Below, piece by piece: positions 24,740-33,522 of a stretch of 64,000 bases of DNA (positions within the stretch are counted from its first letter, which is position 1; each line of letters starts with the position of its first letter). The stretch covers positions 1 to 64,000 of the forward strand of contig NZ_PVTZ01000011.1 of assembly GCF_003003125.1 (NCBI RefSeq), in the 5' to 3' direction. Position numbers and translations under genes: made by a program. Under the pieces are notes generated by a model, which did no database searches, had not been told where the DNA came from, and worked only from the letters and a program-made list of their open reading frames with translations. The DNA comes from Laceyella sediminis (GTDB taxonomy: Bacteria; Bacillota; Bacilli; Thermoactinomycetales; Thermoactinomycetaceae).

Positions 24740-25684
24740 ATGAATAAAGTGATTGTTCTAGGCACGGGGCCAGCTGGTTTGACGGCGGCCATTTATTTGG
24801 CACGCGCCAACATGGAGCCGTTGGTGATCGAGGGGCCAGAACCGGGTGGGCAATTGACCACGACAACCGAAGTGGAGAATTTCCCGGGCTTTCCTGACGG
24901 CATCATGGGGCCGGAGCTGATGGATAACATGCGCAAACAAGCCGAACGTTTCGGTGCCCGGTTTAAGCGGGGATGGGTGCAAAAAGTCGATTTGTCGAAA
25001 CGCCCGTTCACGTTGTACATGGGGGAAGAACGCATTGAGACGGAAGCCTTGATCATTTCCACCGGGGCATCGGCAAAATTGCTCGGCATTCCGGGTGAGA
25101 AGGAAAACATCGGGCAAGGGGTAAGCACGTGCGCCACATGTGATGGGTTCTTCTTCAGAGGCAAGAAAATCATCGTGGTCGGCGGCGGCGATTCCGCGAT
25201 GGAAGAAGCTAATTTCCTCACCCGTTTTGCCACAGAAGTGACGTTGGTGCATCGCCGCAACGAGCTTCGCGCGTCTAAAATCATGCAAGATCGGGCCCGT
25301 AAAAACGAAAAGATCAAATGGAGCCTGAACCGCACGCCAGTGGAAGTTATCCGCGGCGAGCAAGGCGTGACTGGATTGAAAGTGAAAAACAACGAAACCG
25401 GTGAAGAGGAGATCATACACACTGACGGCATTTTTGTGGCTATCGGACACAAACCCAACACCGATTTCTTGGAAGGCCAATTGGAGATGGACGAGGCGGG
25501 TTACCTCAAAGTGGAGCCGGGAACAACCAAAACCAACGTGCCAGGCGTGTTTGCCTGCGGTGACGTGCAGGATCACGTGTACCGGCAAGCGATCACTGCT
25601 GCCGGCTCGGGGTGTATGGCGGCGTTGGATTGTGAACGTTTCCTTGAAGGTGATGCTGTGCATGACTGGAGCAAGTCCTTATAA
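24740..25684 (+). CDS. trxB: Thioredoxin reductase
   Basis: 314 residues. FAD-binding [18 protein letters not shown] at the N-terminus, the redox-active CATC in [11 protein letters not shown], the NADPH-binding [15 protein letters not shown] and the C-terminal FAD motif [12 protein letters not shown] are all in family order. It uses NADPH to reduce thioredoxin, which in turn reduces ribonucleotide reductase (encoded 3 kb downstream) and peroxidases. GTAGGAGGCGG precedes the ATG. A clear terminator follows. Confidence 0.95.
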   Translation: MNKVIVLGTGPAGLTAAIYLARANMEPLVIEGPEPGGQLTTTTEVENFPGFPDGIMGPELMDNMRKQAERFGARFKRGWVQKVDLSKRPFTLYMGEERIETEALIISTGASAKLLGIPGEKENIGQGVSTCATCDGFFFRGKKIIVVGGGDSAMEEANFLTRFATEVTLVHRRNELRASKIMQDRARKNEKIKWSLNRTPVEVIRGEQGVTGLKVKNNETGEEEIIHTDGIFVAIGHKPNTDFLEGQLEMDEAGYLKVEPGTTKTNVPGVFACGDVQDHVYRQAITAAGSGCMAALDCERFLEGDAVHDWSKSL

Positions 25685-25703
25685 TCTGTCGTAGGCGGTT
25701 ATG

Positions 25704-25739
25704 AACAGGGCGATGGCCGGATACATCGCCCTGTTTTTT
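25704..25739 (+). terminator. Terminator of trxB
   Basis: 12-bp stem AACAGGGCGATG / CATCGCCCTGTT followed by TTTTC. Confidence 0.88.
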
Positions 25740-25868
25740 CTCATCTATACAATAGACAAGTTTGCTGAGCAAACCAAATGTATGCTCTTGTCAGCCAGCG
25801 ACACTGGATGGGGGATAGAGGCTTCTATATCGTCTCAAAACGGCGAAATACCTTACCGTGAATAATCA

Positions 25869-25913
25869 ATCAAATGAGCAGGCCAACCATAAGTATTGGC
25901 CTGCTCATTTGAT
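25869..25913. terminator. Long perfect terminator stem before the SMR gene end
   Basis: 18-bp perfect stem (ATCAAATGAGCAGGCCAA and complement) with a 9-nt loop, between convergent genes; it terminates the SMR gene on the minus strand. Confidence 0.75.
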
Positions 25914-25914
25914 T

Positions 25915-26244
25915 TCAAGCGGAAGGTTGGTTAAAGAGATTCACCATCACACTGCCGACAATGATCAGTACGATGCCGGCCATCTGGGCCAGTTGCAATT
26001 TTTCGTCCCACAGTAAATTGGCAACAAGAATGGTACCGACCGTTCCCAATCCGGACCAGACGGCATAGGCGATCCCCAAGGGAATTTGTTCTAAACTGAT
26101 GGTGAATAGATAAAAAGCGATTCCGTAGCCGATGATCACGATCAAGCTGGGGAGCAATCGGGTGAAGCCGGCAGACTCTTTGAGCGCACAGGTTGCGATA
26201 ACTTCGCTGATGATTGCGATCAAGAGCAATAACACGGATTTCAT
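25915..26244 (-). CDS. Small multidrug resistance (SMR) family transporter
   Basis: 109 residues forming four transmembrane helices, the full length of SMR proteins. The membrane-embedded Glu14 (AIISEVIATCALK) that couples proton and substrate is present, as is the helix-3 motif AYAVWSGLGTVGT and the helix-4 LWDEKLQLAQMAGIVLIIVG. It resembles EmrE/EbrAB-type exporters of cationic compounds or guanidinium (Gdx); the sequence does not settle which. It is alone, so if a member of a pair it would have to homodimerise. GGGGTGGGATA precedes the ATG. Confidence 0.9.
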   Translation of the reverse strand: MKSVLLLLIAIISEVIATCALKESAGFTRLLPSLIVIIGYGIAFYLFTISLEQIPLGIAYAVWSGLGTVGTILVANLLWDEKLQLAQMAGIVLIIVGSVMVNLFNQPSA

Positions 26245-26385
26245 TATCCCACCCCAAATTGGAGATGCATACGAATGGAGACGAACGAGCAAAAAAACTT
26301 GGATATATATTCTAATTATACAATAAATTACATTTAAAGCAAATGGGAATTTTAGAATAGAACATAAACATTCAGCGTCGTGACG

Positions 26386-27711
26386 TCAGTTTTCCATTGC
26401 CTTTCTCATTTGGTGCGCGCCTTCATCCCAAATGTCGCTCCATGCCTCCCAACCGCTCTTTTGGATAGCGGCTTGCAAAGAGCGCCGGGTTTCCGTGAGA
26501 TAGGCGTCGAATTGGTCGCTTCGCTCCTGGATGAACTGTTTCAATTTTTCCCGCTGTGTGGGGGGATAGCCGGTTTGTTCTAAATAGCGCAATGCCAATT
26601 TCATCCGGTTCATTTCTCGGTCCGCGGTAGATTTCCAACGCATCAACAAACGATCCAACTCGCTCATTTTTTGCTGGCGCATCCGGAGCGCCTCGCTTCC
26701 GTTTTTCTGGCCCCAATGCAACCATTCACGCATGAGCCGCTGGTGTTCAGCACGCAAAAAACGATCCAACTCTTCACCGCTGTCTACATAAGTGAAGGTG
26801 CCCATACCGGCTTCGGCCATCTGTTTTAAAGCTTTTTGCCCTGCATCGTCGATGCGAAATCCGATCACATGGACGTGAGGGCGCATCGTGCTTTGGCGAA
26901 GTTGAGACATGAGTTGAACCGGATTTCCGCCGCACGTTTCCTCCCCGTCGCTGATCAGGTATAGATGGACTTCTTCAGCTTGAGGTGGAACATCTTTTTC
27001 TACCGCGGCCAGGCTAGCGGCGATGGGCGTCCAGCCGCTAGGTTTTATGGCGTCGAGTGCTTGGGAAAATCGGGTAGCGTTGTATGTGGATGCGGGAACG
27101 ATGGCTTCCGTGCTTCGGCATGAGAGCGCTTTGTCCGTAGCTTGGCTTGTGCCCTTGTGGCCGTACACCCGAAGGGAAATGGTGGCCGCTGGGGGCAAAT
27201 TGCTGACAAACGTAGAAATCGCTTTTTTGGCGCTTTGCATTTTTGTGCTAGCATTTACTTTTTCAGCCATGCTTCCACTGGCATCAAGCAGGATGGCGAA
27301 GTGTGTTGGCTTCTCAAGGATGATGGTGTTTGCTGGTTGTTGTGTTGTGGGGTTGATGTCCGTAGAAAAATTGGCGGTTTCCATGACCAAGCGCCGATAG
27401 TCTTCATGGAGCCATTGTAGCAATTGGCGGAAAGTGGCGTCTGCCGATTGGGTTCGCTTCATGGTGGCCAACCGCGCCTGGAGTTTATTTTCTGTAAACT
27501 GCGAGCCATGCAGGTCGCCGGGTTTGCGCATGAGGGTTTGTTCAAAAGGGGTGAGTTGCCGTTTGAGCATGGGTTGCGGCGCGGTTGCCCGCAAAGAGAT
27601 GGTTGACGCTCGATTGGACGCGGATGGAGAGGAGAGCTCCAATGGTGCACATGCGGTCAAGCACAATACCATAATGGTGGCTAACATGAAGGAGCGTTGA
27701 CTGTGAAGCAA
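26386..27711 (-). CDS. VWA-domain lipoprotein
   Basis: 441 residues. A signal peptide with a lipobox (ATIMVLCLTAC) places it on the outer face. A von Willebrand A domain follows (about residues 130-310) with a complete MIDAS DASGSMAEK, the T in GWTPIAAS and the D in LISDGEETC. A ~130-residue basic coiled-coil-like helical tail (MREWLHWGQKNGSEALRMRQQ) ends the protein. Similar proteins (YfbK/chloride channel type) are common in Bacillales; the ligand is unknown. The TTG start at 27711 is supported by TAGGAGG eight bases upstream. It is monocistronic. Confidence 0.85.
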   Translation of the reverse strand: MLHSQRSFMLATIMVLCLTACAPLELSSPSASNRASTISLRATAPQPMLKRQLTPFEQTLMRKPGDLHGSQFTENKLQARLATMKRTQSADATFRQLLQWLHEDYRRLVMETANFSTDINPTTQQPANTIILEKPTHFAILLDASGSMAEKVNASTKMQSAKKAISTFVSNLPPAATISLRVYGHKGTSQATDKALSCRSTEAIVPASTYNATRFSQALDAIKPSGWTPIAASLAAVEKDVPPQAEEVHLYLISDGEETCGGNPVQLMSQLRQSTMRPHVHVIGFRIDDAGQKALKQMAEAGMGTFTYVDSGEELDRFLRAEHQRLMREWLHWGQKNGSEALRMRQQKMSELDRLLMRWKSTADREMNRMKLALRYLEQTGYPPTQREKLKQFIQERSDQFDAYLTETRRSLQAAIQKSGWEAWSDIWDEGAHQMRKAMEN

Positions 27712-27953
27712 GTGAATCGCCTCCTAAAAGTCAAAAAATTTTTTGGAGATTAAACTACGCCAAAGTATGTTATTATGTTGCTTTGTTGAGTCTTACTATC
27801 TTTTGATAATGAAACGTGCTGATATGGTTTTATTAATATATTTCAAGTGTTAGTCAAACCTGAGAGAGAGGAGTTTAAAAGAGAAAAAAGACAAAAACAG
27901 ATGGTAATGTCTTAATGGTTCCTCGTATTTCTTTTTTCCTCCTTTTTTTCGAT

Positions 27954-28005
27954 TTGGCACAATATCTTGTATTAGCTATACTACTAAAGCGACTATATAT
28001 AGTAG
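27954..28005 (+). promoter_or_regulatory. nrd promoter with two NrdR boxes
   Basis: A promoter TTGGCA (27954-27959) N17 TATACT (27977-27982) is overlapped by box 1 ACAATATCTTGT (27959-27970) and followed by box 2 ACTATATATAGT (27992-28003). The centres are 33 bp apart, about three helical turns, matching tandem NrdR boxes of nrd operons. NrdR with bound dATP would repress. Confidence 0.8.
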
Positions 28006-28022
28006 AACGGACGTGATGATCC

Positions 28023-30233
28023 ATGATCGATATTTCTGTTGATAAGCTGACGCGCTACCGTGGCTTAATCGATGATGCGTGTGCGCGTTTCACTCATTTA
28101 AACAAAGAACAATTGATTGAAGATGCGGCGATGCAGTTGCGAGACAACATGAGCGACAAAGAGGTGTTGCAAATCGTCATCCAAGCCGCTGTTGAAAAAA
28201 CAAGCGTCGAAGAGCCTGACTGGCAATTTGTCGCTGCCCATCTGCTCGCCCATGGCTTGTATGAGGAAGCGGCCCAAAACCGGGGGTATAAAGCGCAGGA
28301 TAAATACGGCAATCTGCATGCTCTGGTACATACCTTGACGGAAAAGGGCTTGTACGGAAAATATTTGCTGGAGCGTTACACGAAAGCAGAGCTGGATGAG
28401 CTGGAGAAGTACATTAAGCCTGAGCGGGACTATCTATTCAATTATATCGGATTAAAAGTGCTGGCGGACCGGTATATCGTGCGTGACTATGATGGAAAAG
28501 TGATGGAACTGCCTCAAGAGCGCTTCATGGTGATCGCTATGCATCTGGCGCAAAACGAAGTCGACCGTGTCGGTTGGGCCAAGCAGTTTTATGATGTGCT
28601 GTCCAAGCTGGAGATGACAGTGGCCACCCCGACGCTCAGCAATGCAGGTAAACCACTACACCAGCTGTCTTCATGCTTTATCGACACCGTGGATGATTCC
28701 CTGTGGTCGATTTACAACACCAACTCCGCGACGGCGCAAGTGTCCAAACACGGCGGTGGAGTGGGGATTTACTTGGGTAAAGTGCGTTCCAAAGGATCAA
28801 AAATCCGCGGTCACAAAGGGGCTTCCGGCGGTGTGATCCCATGGATCCGCAACTACAATAACACGGCCGTGGCAGTGGATCAGCTCGGTGTTCGCCGAGG
28901 GGCATTCGCCATTTACTTGGATGTGTGGCATGCTGACATCCTCGACTTCCTCAATTTGAAGACCAACAACGGGGATGATCGCCTCAAAGCCCATGACATT
29001 TTCCCTGGCGTATGCATTCCCGATGTGTTTATGGAGCGGGTGAAAGCGCGGGAGAACTGGTACTTGTTTGATCCTCATGAAGTGCGCGAAGTGATGGGCT
29101 ATTCCATCGAGGATTATTGGGGAGAGGAATTCACTCGCCGCTATGAAGAATGCGTAGCCAACCCGAACCTGCACAAGACCGAGATTCCGGCCATCGAGAT
29201 CATGAAGCGGATTATGGTGAGCGCATTTGAGACCGGAACGCCGTTTATCTTCTTCCGTGATACGGTGAACCGAGCCAATCCCAACAAGCACAAAGGAGTT
29301 ATTTATTCTTCCAACCTCTGCACCGAAATCTGCCAAAACATGTCGCCGACTGAATTTATCTCTGAAGAACTGGAAGACGGCGTGATCGTCACGAAACAAA
29401 AGCCAGGTGACTTCGTCGTGTGCAACCTGTCTTCGATCAACTTGGGCCGGGTGAAAAGCAAAGATGACATTGCTCGTATCGTATCCGTGCAGATGCGGAT
29501 GTTGGACAATGTGATCGATCTCAACATCTATCCCGTAAAGCAAGCGGAATTGACCAATAAGAAGTACCGGGCAGTGGGATTGGGCACCAGCGGCTACCAT
29601 CAATACTTGGCGCAACGGAAAATCATGTGGGAATCGGAAGAGCATGTGAACGAGGCGGATGAGCTGTTTGAAGAGTTGGCGTACCATGCGATTCGCAGCT
29701 CAATGGAAATCGCTAAAGAGAAAGGGCATTATCCGTTGTTCGAAGGAAGCGAGTGGCAGACCGGAGAGTATTTTAAACAGCGCGGTTATACCGATGAGCG
29801 TTGGCAGAAACTACAGGCAGAAGTGGCCAAGCACGGCATGCGCAATGCGTGGGTTTTCGCCGTAGCTCCGACCGGGTCCACATCGCTGATCGCAGGCTCA
29901 ACTGCGGGCATTGATCCAGTGTACGCCAAGTATTTCGTTGAAGAAAAACGCGGTGCGGTCATTCCGCAAACGGCTCCCAACCTGAGCCCTGAAACGACAT
30001 GGTATTACAAAGAAGCGCATGCGATCGACCAGCATTGGAGCATTCGGGCGGCTGGAAGACGGCAGCGTCATATCGACCAATCGCAATCCTTCAACCTGTA
30101 TATCACGCCGAACACCACCGCGCGTGAATTCTTGGATCTGTACATGGATGCGTGGAACAACGGCTTAAAAACCATCTATTATGTACGTAACCAATCATTG
30201 GAAGTGGAAGATTGCGTGAGCTGTTCTTCATAA
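28023..30233 (+). CDS. nrdA: Ribonucleoside-diphosphate reductase, alpha (large) subunit
   Basis: 736 residues. Reduces ribonucleoside diphosphates to deoxyribonucleotides. Catalytic cysteines are visible in LSSCFIDTVDDSLW, SSNLCTEICQNMS and VVCNLSSINLGR; the redox pair at the C-terminus is CVSC, re-reduced by thioredoxin. The N-terminal ~90 residues resemble the stretch after the ATP-cone of class Ia NrdA, but the ATP-cone itself is missing, so allosteric activity control through dATP is probably absent. I call it NrdA-like rather than NrdE. It leads the two-gene operon with nrdB and is preceded by NrdR boxes. The ribosome binding site is weak. Confidence 0.93.
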   Translation: MIDISVDKLTRYRGLIDDACARFTHLNKEQLIEDAAMQLRDNMSDKEVLQIVIQAAVEKTSVEEPDWQFVAAHLLAHGLYEEAAQNRGYKAQDKYGNLHALVHTLTEKGLYGKYLLERYTKAELDELEKYIKPERDYLFNYIGLKVLADRYIVRDYDGKVMELPQERFMVIAMHLAQNEVDRVGWAKQFYDVLSKLEMTVATPTLSNAGKPLHQLSSCFIDTVDDSLWSIYNTNSATAQVSKHGGGVGIYLGKVRSKGSKIRGHKGASGGVIPWIRNYNNTAVAVDQLGVRRGAFAIYLDVWHADILDFLNLKTNNGDDRLKAHDIFPGVCIPDVFMERVKARENWYLFDPHEVREVMGYSIEDYWGEEFTRRYEECVANPNLHKTEIPAIEIMKRIMVSAFETGTPFIFFRDTVNRANPNKHKGVIYSSNLCTEICQNMSPTEFISEELEDGVIVTKQKPGDFVVCNLSSINLGRVKSKDDIARIVSVQMRMLDNVIDLNIYPVKQAELTNKKYRAVGLGTSGYHQYLAQRKIMWESEEHVNEADELFEELAYHAIRSSMEIAKEKGHYPLFEGSEWQTGEYFKQRGYTDERWQKLQAEVAKHGMRNAWVFAVAPTGSTSLIAGSTAGIDPVYAKYFVEEKRGAVIPQTAPNLSPETTWYYKEAHAIDQHWSIRAAGRRQRHIDQSQSFNLYITPNTTAREFLDLYMDAWNNGLKTIYYVRNQSLEVEDCVSCSS

Positions 30234-30259
30234 CAGAAGCAGTAGAAAGGTGATAGGGC

Positions 30260-31291
30260 ATGAAATTAGAACGCAAAAAGATATTCAACGAACATGGGCA
30301 ACGGGGAACCCAACGCATGATCAACGGCAACACCACCAATCTGCGCGAGTGGAACCGGATCAAATACGACTGGGCACACAAGCTGTATCGGGCGATGCTG
30401 AACAATTTCTGGATTCCCGAAGAGATCCCGCTGGCGAGTGACGCGAAACAATTCATGGAATTGTCGCCGGCGGAAAGACGCGCATTTGACAAGACGATTT
30501 CCTTTTTGAACTTCCTGGATTCGATTCAAGGGGAGAATTTGCCCAACATCAATGAGTATGTGACGGCCCCAGAAGTAAGCTCCCTGTTGAACATTCAAGC
30601 GTTTCAAGAGGAGATTCACGCCCAATCTTACAGCTATATCTTGGATAGCGTTTGTTCGCCGGAGACGCGCGAAAACATTTATGACGAGTGGCGCAACGAC
30701 GAACACCTCTTGCGCCGGAATCGGTTTATCGCCGATTTGTACCAGCAGTTCGTCGACGACACAAACGACAAAAACTTTGTTCGCACATGTATGGCTAACT
30801 TCTTGTTGGAGTCTTTGTACTTCTACAGCGGATTTTCCTTTTTCTATGCGTTAGCGCGGCAAGGAAAGATGACCGCTACGGCGACGATCATCAAGTATAT
30901 CCAACGGGACGAACTCACCCATGTCGTTTTGTTCCAAAACATGATCAAAGAGTTGCGTAGCGAAAATCCGGACTTGATCACTCCGGAGTTTGTTGAAGAG
31001 TTGCGTGAGATGACGCGGACGGCGGTGGAGCATGAGATCGCTTGGGGCCAATACATCACCAACAATGAAATTCAGGGGCTTACCAATGACGTGTTGGAAC
31101 GGTACATTAAGTACTTGGCGAATGAGCGGTTAAGCCGGTTGGGCTTTGAGATCCTGTATCCTGAAATCACTTCTCATCCTATGAAATGGGTGGAAAGCTT
31201 CTCCAACTTGAATGCGACTAAAACGGACTTCTTCGAACAGAAAGTGACCAACTATTCCAAGGCAAGTTCACTTGATTTCGGCGACCTGTGA
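30260..31291 (+). CDS. nrdB: Ribonucleoside-diphosphate reductase, beta (radical) subunit
   Basis: 343 residues. Holds the diiron-tyrosyl radical cofactor that initiates catalysis in the alpha subunit. Metal ligands are visible as Asp in LDSIQGENLP, Glu and His in EEIHAQSYSYIL, Glu in NFLLESLYFYSG and Glu/His in QRDELTHVVLF. The radical Tyr is in the SYSYI segment, so it is a standard tyrosyl-radical R2, not an R2c form lacking Tyr. It lies 26 bp after the alpha gene, with AGAAAGGTG before the ATG. Followed by a strong terminator. Confidence 0.94.
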   Translation: MKLERKKIFNEHGQRGTQRMINGNTTNLREWNRIKYDWAHKLYRAMLNNFWIPEEIPLASDAKQFMELSPAERRAFDKTISFLNFLDSIQGENLPNINEYVTAPEVSSLLNIQAFQEEIHAQSYSYILDSVCSPETRENIYDEWRNDEHLLRRNRFIADLYQQFVDDTNDKNFVRTCMANFLLESLYFYSGFSFFYALARQGKMTATATIIKYIQRDELTHVVLFQNMIKELRSENPDLITPEFVEELREMTRTAVEHEIAWGQYITNNEIQGLTNDVLERYIKYLANERLSRLGFEILYPEITSHPMKWVESFSNLNATKTDFFEQKVTNYSKASSLDFGDL

Positions 31292-31295
31292 ACAT

Positions 31296-31326
31296 GAAAG
31301 CACCTCCCCGCCGGGGAGGTGCTTTC
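31296..31326. terminator. Terminator of the nrd operon
   Basis: Stem GAAAGCACCTCCCC / GGGGAGGTGCTTTC with a very short loop. It lies between nrdB and the end of a convergent small gene. Confidence 0.75.
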
Positions 31327-31486
31327 ATATGGGGATCGGATTGAACAACAAGGTAAGCGCGGCAGCACACAAGGAGAGGCGATAAACGAAATCGAACCAA
31401 TTCTGCACTCGGAACAGCTGGTAGGCGTTCAAGATGGAATGAATGGTGATAAATACTAGAGCGATTTGAAATAAGAGCAACCACAT
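31325..31486 (-). CDS. 53-residue membrane protein
   Basis: A frame too short for usual calling. It begins ATG at 31486 after an excellent AGGAGGTGAGG site, reads MWLLLFQIALVFITIHSILN, then AYQLFRVQNWFDFVYRLS and LCAAALTLLFNPIPI, and ends at TGA. Two hydrophobic segments flank a polar, aromatic loop, so two membrane helices are likely. Its stop overlaps the shared terminator hairpin at 31296-31326. Function unknown. The ribosome binding site and clean amphipathic design make it a credible gene. Confidence 0.7.
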   Translation of the reverse strand: MWLLLFQIALVFITIHSILNAYQLFRVQNWFDFVYRLSLCAAALTLLFNPIPI

Positions 31487-31559
31487 AAGATCCTCACCTC
31501 CTGGTAACGAAATTATTCAATGTGGGTTAGGACTATGCAAATGAATGGAGGCCATCTTT

Positions 31560-31970
31560 ATGGATAAAGCATGGAAAGATGTGAAGGCGTTTCATGAAGC
31601 GTTTAATGTCCCTGTACAAGAAAAGCCGTGTAAATTGGAACAGGATCGCGTGCACAAGCGGGCTGATTGGATGATGGAGGAGATCCGAGAGTTTCTGGAG
31701 GCAAAAACGCTAACTGAGCAAGCGGATGCCATGATTGATGTCATGTATCTGGCGCTGGGGACACTCGTCGAAATGGGTGTGCGGCCGGAAGAACTCTTCC
31801 GCATCGTGCACGAAGCCAACATGTCTAAATTGTGGGAGGATGGCAAGCCACGCTACCGGGAGTCAGATGGGAAAGTGATCAAGCCTCCGACATGGCAAGC
31901 TCCCGAACCATTGCTAAGCAAGGAGATCGCGCGACAACAATCAGAATGCGATGATAAGCAGGAACAATAG
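31560..31970 (+). CDS. MazG/HisE-type NTP pyrophosphohydrolase-like protein
   Basis: 136 residues, all alpha-helical. KRADWMMEEIREFLEAKTLTEQADAMIDVMYLALGT contains, in two pieces, the EExxE...ExxD metal-binding pattern of the MazG/PRA-PH all-alpha superfamily (EEIREF, then DAMIDVMY). Similar stand-alone proteins are annotated phosphoribosyl-ATP pyrophosphohydrolase-like, but no histidine gene is near. A role in hydrolysing an aberrant NTP fits its place after the nrd operon; that is inference. GGAGG precedes ATG 31560; the ATG at 31545 lies upstream of it. Confidence 0.8.
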   Translation: MDKAWKDVKAFHEAFNVPVQEKPCKLEQDRVHKRADWMMEEIREFLEAKTLTEQADAMIDVMYLALGTLVEMGVRPEELFRIVHEANMSKLWEDGKPRYRESDGKVIKPPTWQAPEPLLSKEIARQQSECDDKQEQ

Positions 31971-31989
31971 AAGAGCAAATGATCTTAAG

Positions 31990-32016
31990 CGGCCGGGAAC
32001 ACCTCGGCCGTTTTTG
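31990..32016 (+). terminator. Terminator of the MazG-like gene
   Basis: Stem CGGCCG / CGGCCG (31990-32010) followed by TTTTTG. Confidence 0.75.
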
Positions 32017-32071
32017 CATAGGGAATTTACAGGAAGGGGATAGTATGGTGGGAAATTTGATACGGGTGGGC

Positions 32072-32206
32072 CTAGGGTGTGTCTGGCAAGTCAAGTTGGT
32101 GAGGAAGAAGCGGCGGAAAAACCTTTTCTCGAGGAGCGCCGATGCACAAGTGAAGCGAATGAGAAAATGGTTGGAGCCGCTGTCCAATTCATCAGACACG
32201 TCCTAG
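32072..32206. mobile_element. MITE-like repeat, copy B (inverted relative to copy A)
   Basis: 135 bp. The left end CTAGGGTGTGTCTG is identical to that of copy A; the right end CAGACACGTCCTAG has two changes. The reverse complement aligns with 12024-12160 throughout. It lies just upstream of the nagA promoter. Apparent small proteins with AEKPFLEER across it are artefacts of the element. Confidence 0.85.
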
Positions 32207-32259
32207 TCATAACTATTTGTTCTCGGTGTCGCGGACAGGTGATCTGGCGAAAGGGGACG

Positions 32260-32295
32260 AGTGGTATAGACAACTATACATGATGGTGATACACT
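32260..32295 (+). promoter_or_regulatory. nagA promoter with dre operator
   Basis: AGTGGTATAGACAACT at 32260-32275 matches the dre/NagR-box type (WTTGGTATAGACAACT). It covers a -35-like TAGACA (32267-32272) that is 17 bp from TACACT (32290-32295). The GntR-type gene at 39925-40677 probably binds it. Confidence 0.75.
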
Positions 32296-32329
32296 TAAAT
32301 TGTAACGAAAGGAAAAAGGAGATAATCAT

Positions 32330-33517
32330 ATGAATCCGGTTTCCCCACTTATCATATGCAATGTAACGATTTTTACGGAGAATGGAAAAATCACACCTGG
32401 ATATATTGAACTAGTCAATGGCAAAATCAAAAATTTCGGACCGATGGATCACATGCCAGATTTCACAGACGCGCAAGTGATCCAATTGTCGACGGAACAC
32501 CAAGTTCTTCCTGGCATGATTGATGTCCACATCCACGGAGCCGCTGGTGCGGATACCATGGATGCGACAGTGGAAGCACTTGACACAATGGCCTCGCACT
32601 TGCCGAAAGAGGGCACGACCTGTTTTCTGGCGACGACGATTACACAAACGCACGAGAATATCGAGGCCGCGCTGATCAATGCGGCTGACTTCATTGAACG
32701 GCATCAGGTGCCGGGGAAAGCGGAATGCGCAGGGATTCACTTGGAAGGGCCGTTCATTAACAAGAAGCGCGCTGGCGCGCAACCCCCAGAGTATATTGTC
32801 CATCCCGACCGGGAACAATTCGCCAAATGGCAGTCCATGGCTCGAGGGCACATTCGATTGGTCACTTTGGCTCCGGAAGAACCAGGCGGGCTGGAATTAA
32901 CCCGTTATCTCAAGGAAACAGGGGTCATTGCATCCGTGGGCCATTCAGACGCCTGTTACCACCAGATTAGCGAGGCTATCGACGCAGGCTTAAGCCACGT
33001 TACCCATCTGTTTAACGGCATGAGAGGGTTTCACCATCGTGAACCGGGTGTCGCTGGTGCGGCGATGGTGCGCGACGAATTGATGGTGGAAATGATTGTT
33101 GACGGTATTCACATCGAACCAAACAGTGTAAATGTAGCGTATAAGGCCATCACTCCAGAACGGATCATCCTTATCACCGATTCCATGCGGGCCAAATGCC
33201 TCAAGAGCGGGACATATGATCTCGGCGGGCAAGAGGTCACGGTATCGGATCGTGATGCCCGGTTGGCTGATGGGACCCTGGCCGGTAGTATTTTGAAAAT
33301 GAAAGATGCACTGAAGAACATGCATCAATATGTTGACTGCACCATGGAACAATTGATTCAAATGACGGCGACTAACGCTGCGAAAGAATTGAATTTATAT
33401 GATCGCAAAGGAAGCATTGCGGTGGGAAAAGACGCTGATCTTGTGATCCTTGATGAAAAAATGGATGTATTCATGACGATTTGCCGCGGGGCAATCGCTT
33501 ATCAAGCAAAGGAGTAG
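32330..33517 (+). CDS. nagA: N-acetylglucosamine-6-phosphate deacetylase
   Basis: 395 residues, amidohydrolase superfamily. Converts GlcNAc-6-P to glucosamine-6-P and acetate. The family metal and catalytic motifs are DVHIHGAAGADTMD, the Glu in HLEGPFINKKRAGAQ, GHSDACYHQI, HLFNGMRGFHHREPG, and the catalytic Asp in LITDSMRAKC. A C-terminal GSIAVGKDADLVILDE segment closes the beta-sandwich domain. AAAAAGGAG precedes the ATG. First gene of nagA-nagB-SIS, under a dre-controlled promoter; nagB begins 5 bp after its stop. Confidence 0.95.
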   Translation: MNPVSPLIICNVTIFTENGKITPGYIELVNGKIKNFGPMDHMPDFTDAQVIQLSTEHQVLPGMIDVHIHGAAGADTMDATVEALDTMASHLPKEGTTCFLATTITQTHENIEAALINAADFIERHQVPGKAECAGIHLEGPFINKKRAGAQPPEYIVHPDREQFAKWQSMARGHIRLVTLAPEEPGGLELTRYLKETGVIASVGHSDACYHQISEAIDAGLSHVTHLFNGMRGFHHREPGVAGAAMVRDELMVEMIVDGIHIEPNSVNVAYKAITPERIILITDSMRAKCLKSGTYDLGGQEVTVSDRDARLADGTLAGSILKMKDALKNMHQYVDCTMEQLIQMTATNAAKELNLYDRKGSIAVGKDADLVILDEKMDVFMTICRGAIAYQAKE

Positions 33518-33522
33518 TAGTA

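Noticed and set aside
31218-31484. 88-residue minus-strand frame after nrdB
   Set aside because: The neighbouring frame (31325-31486) has the ribosome binding site and a coherent membrane-protein sequence; this one runs into nrdB antisense.
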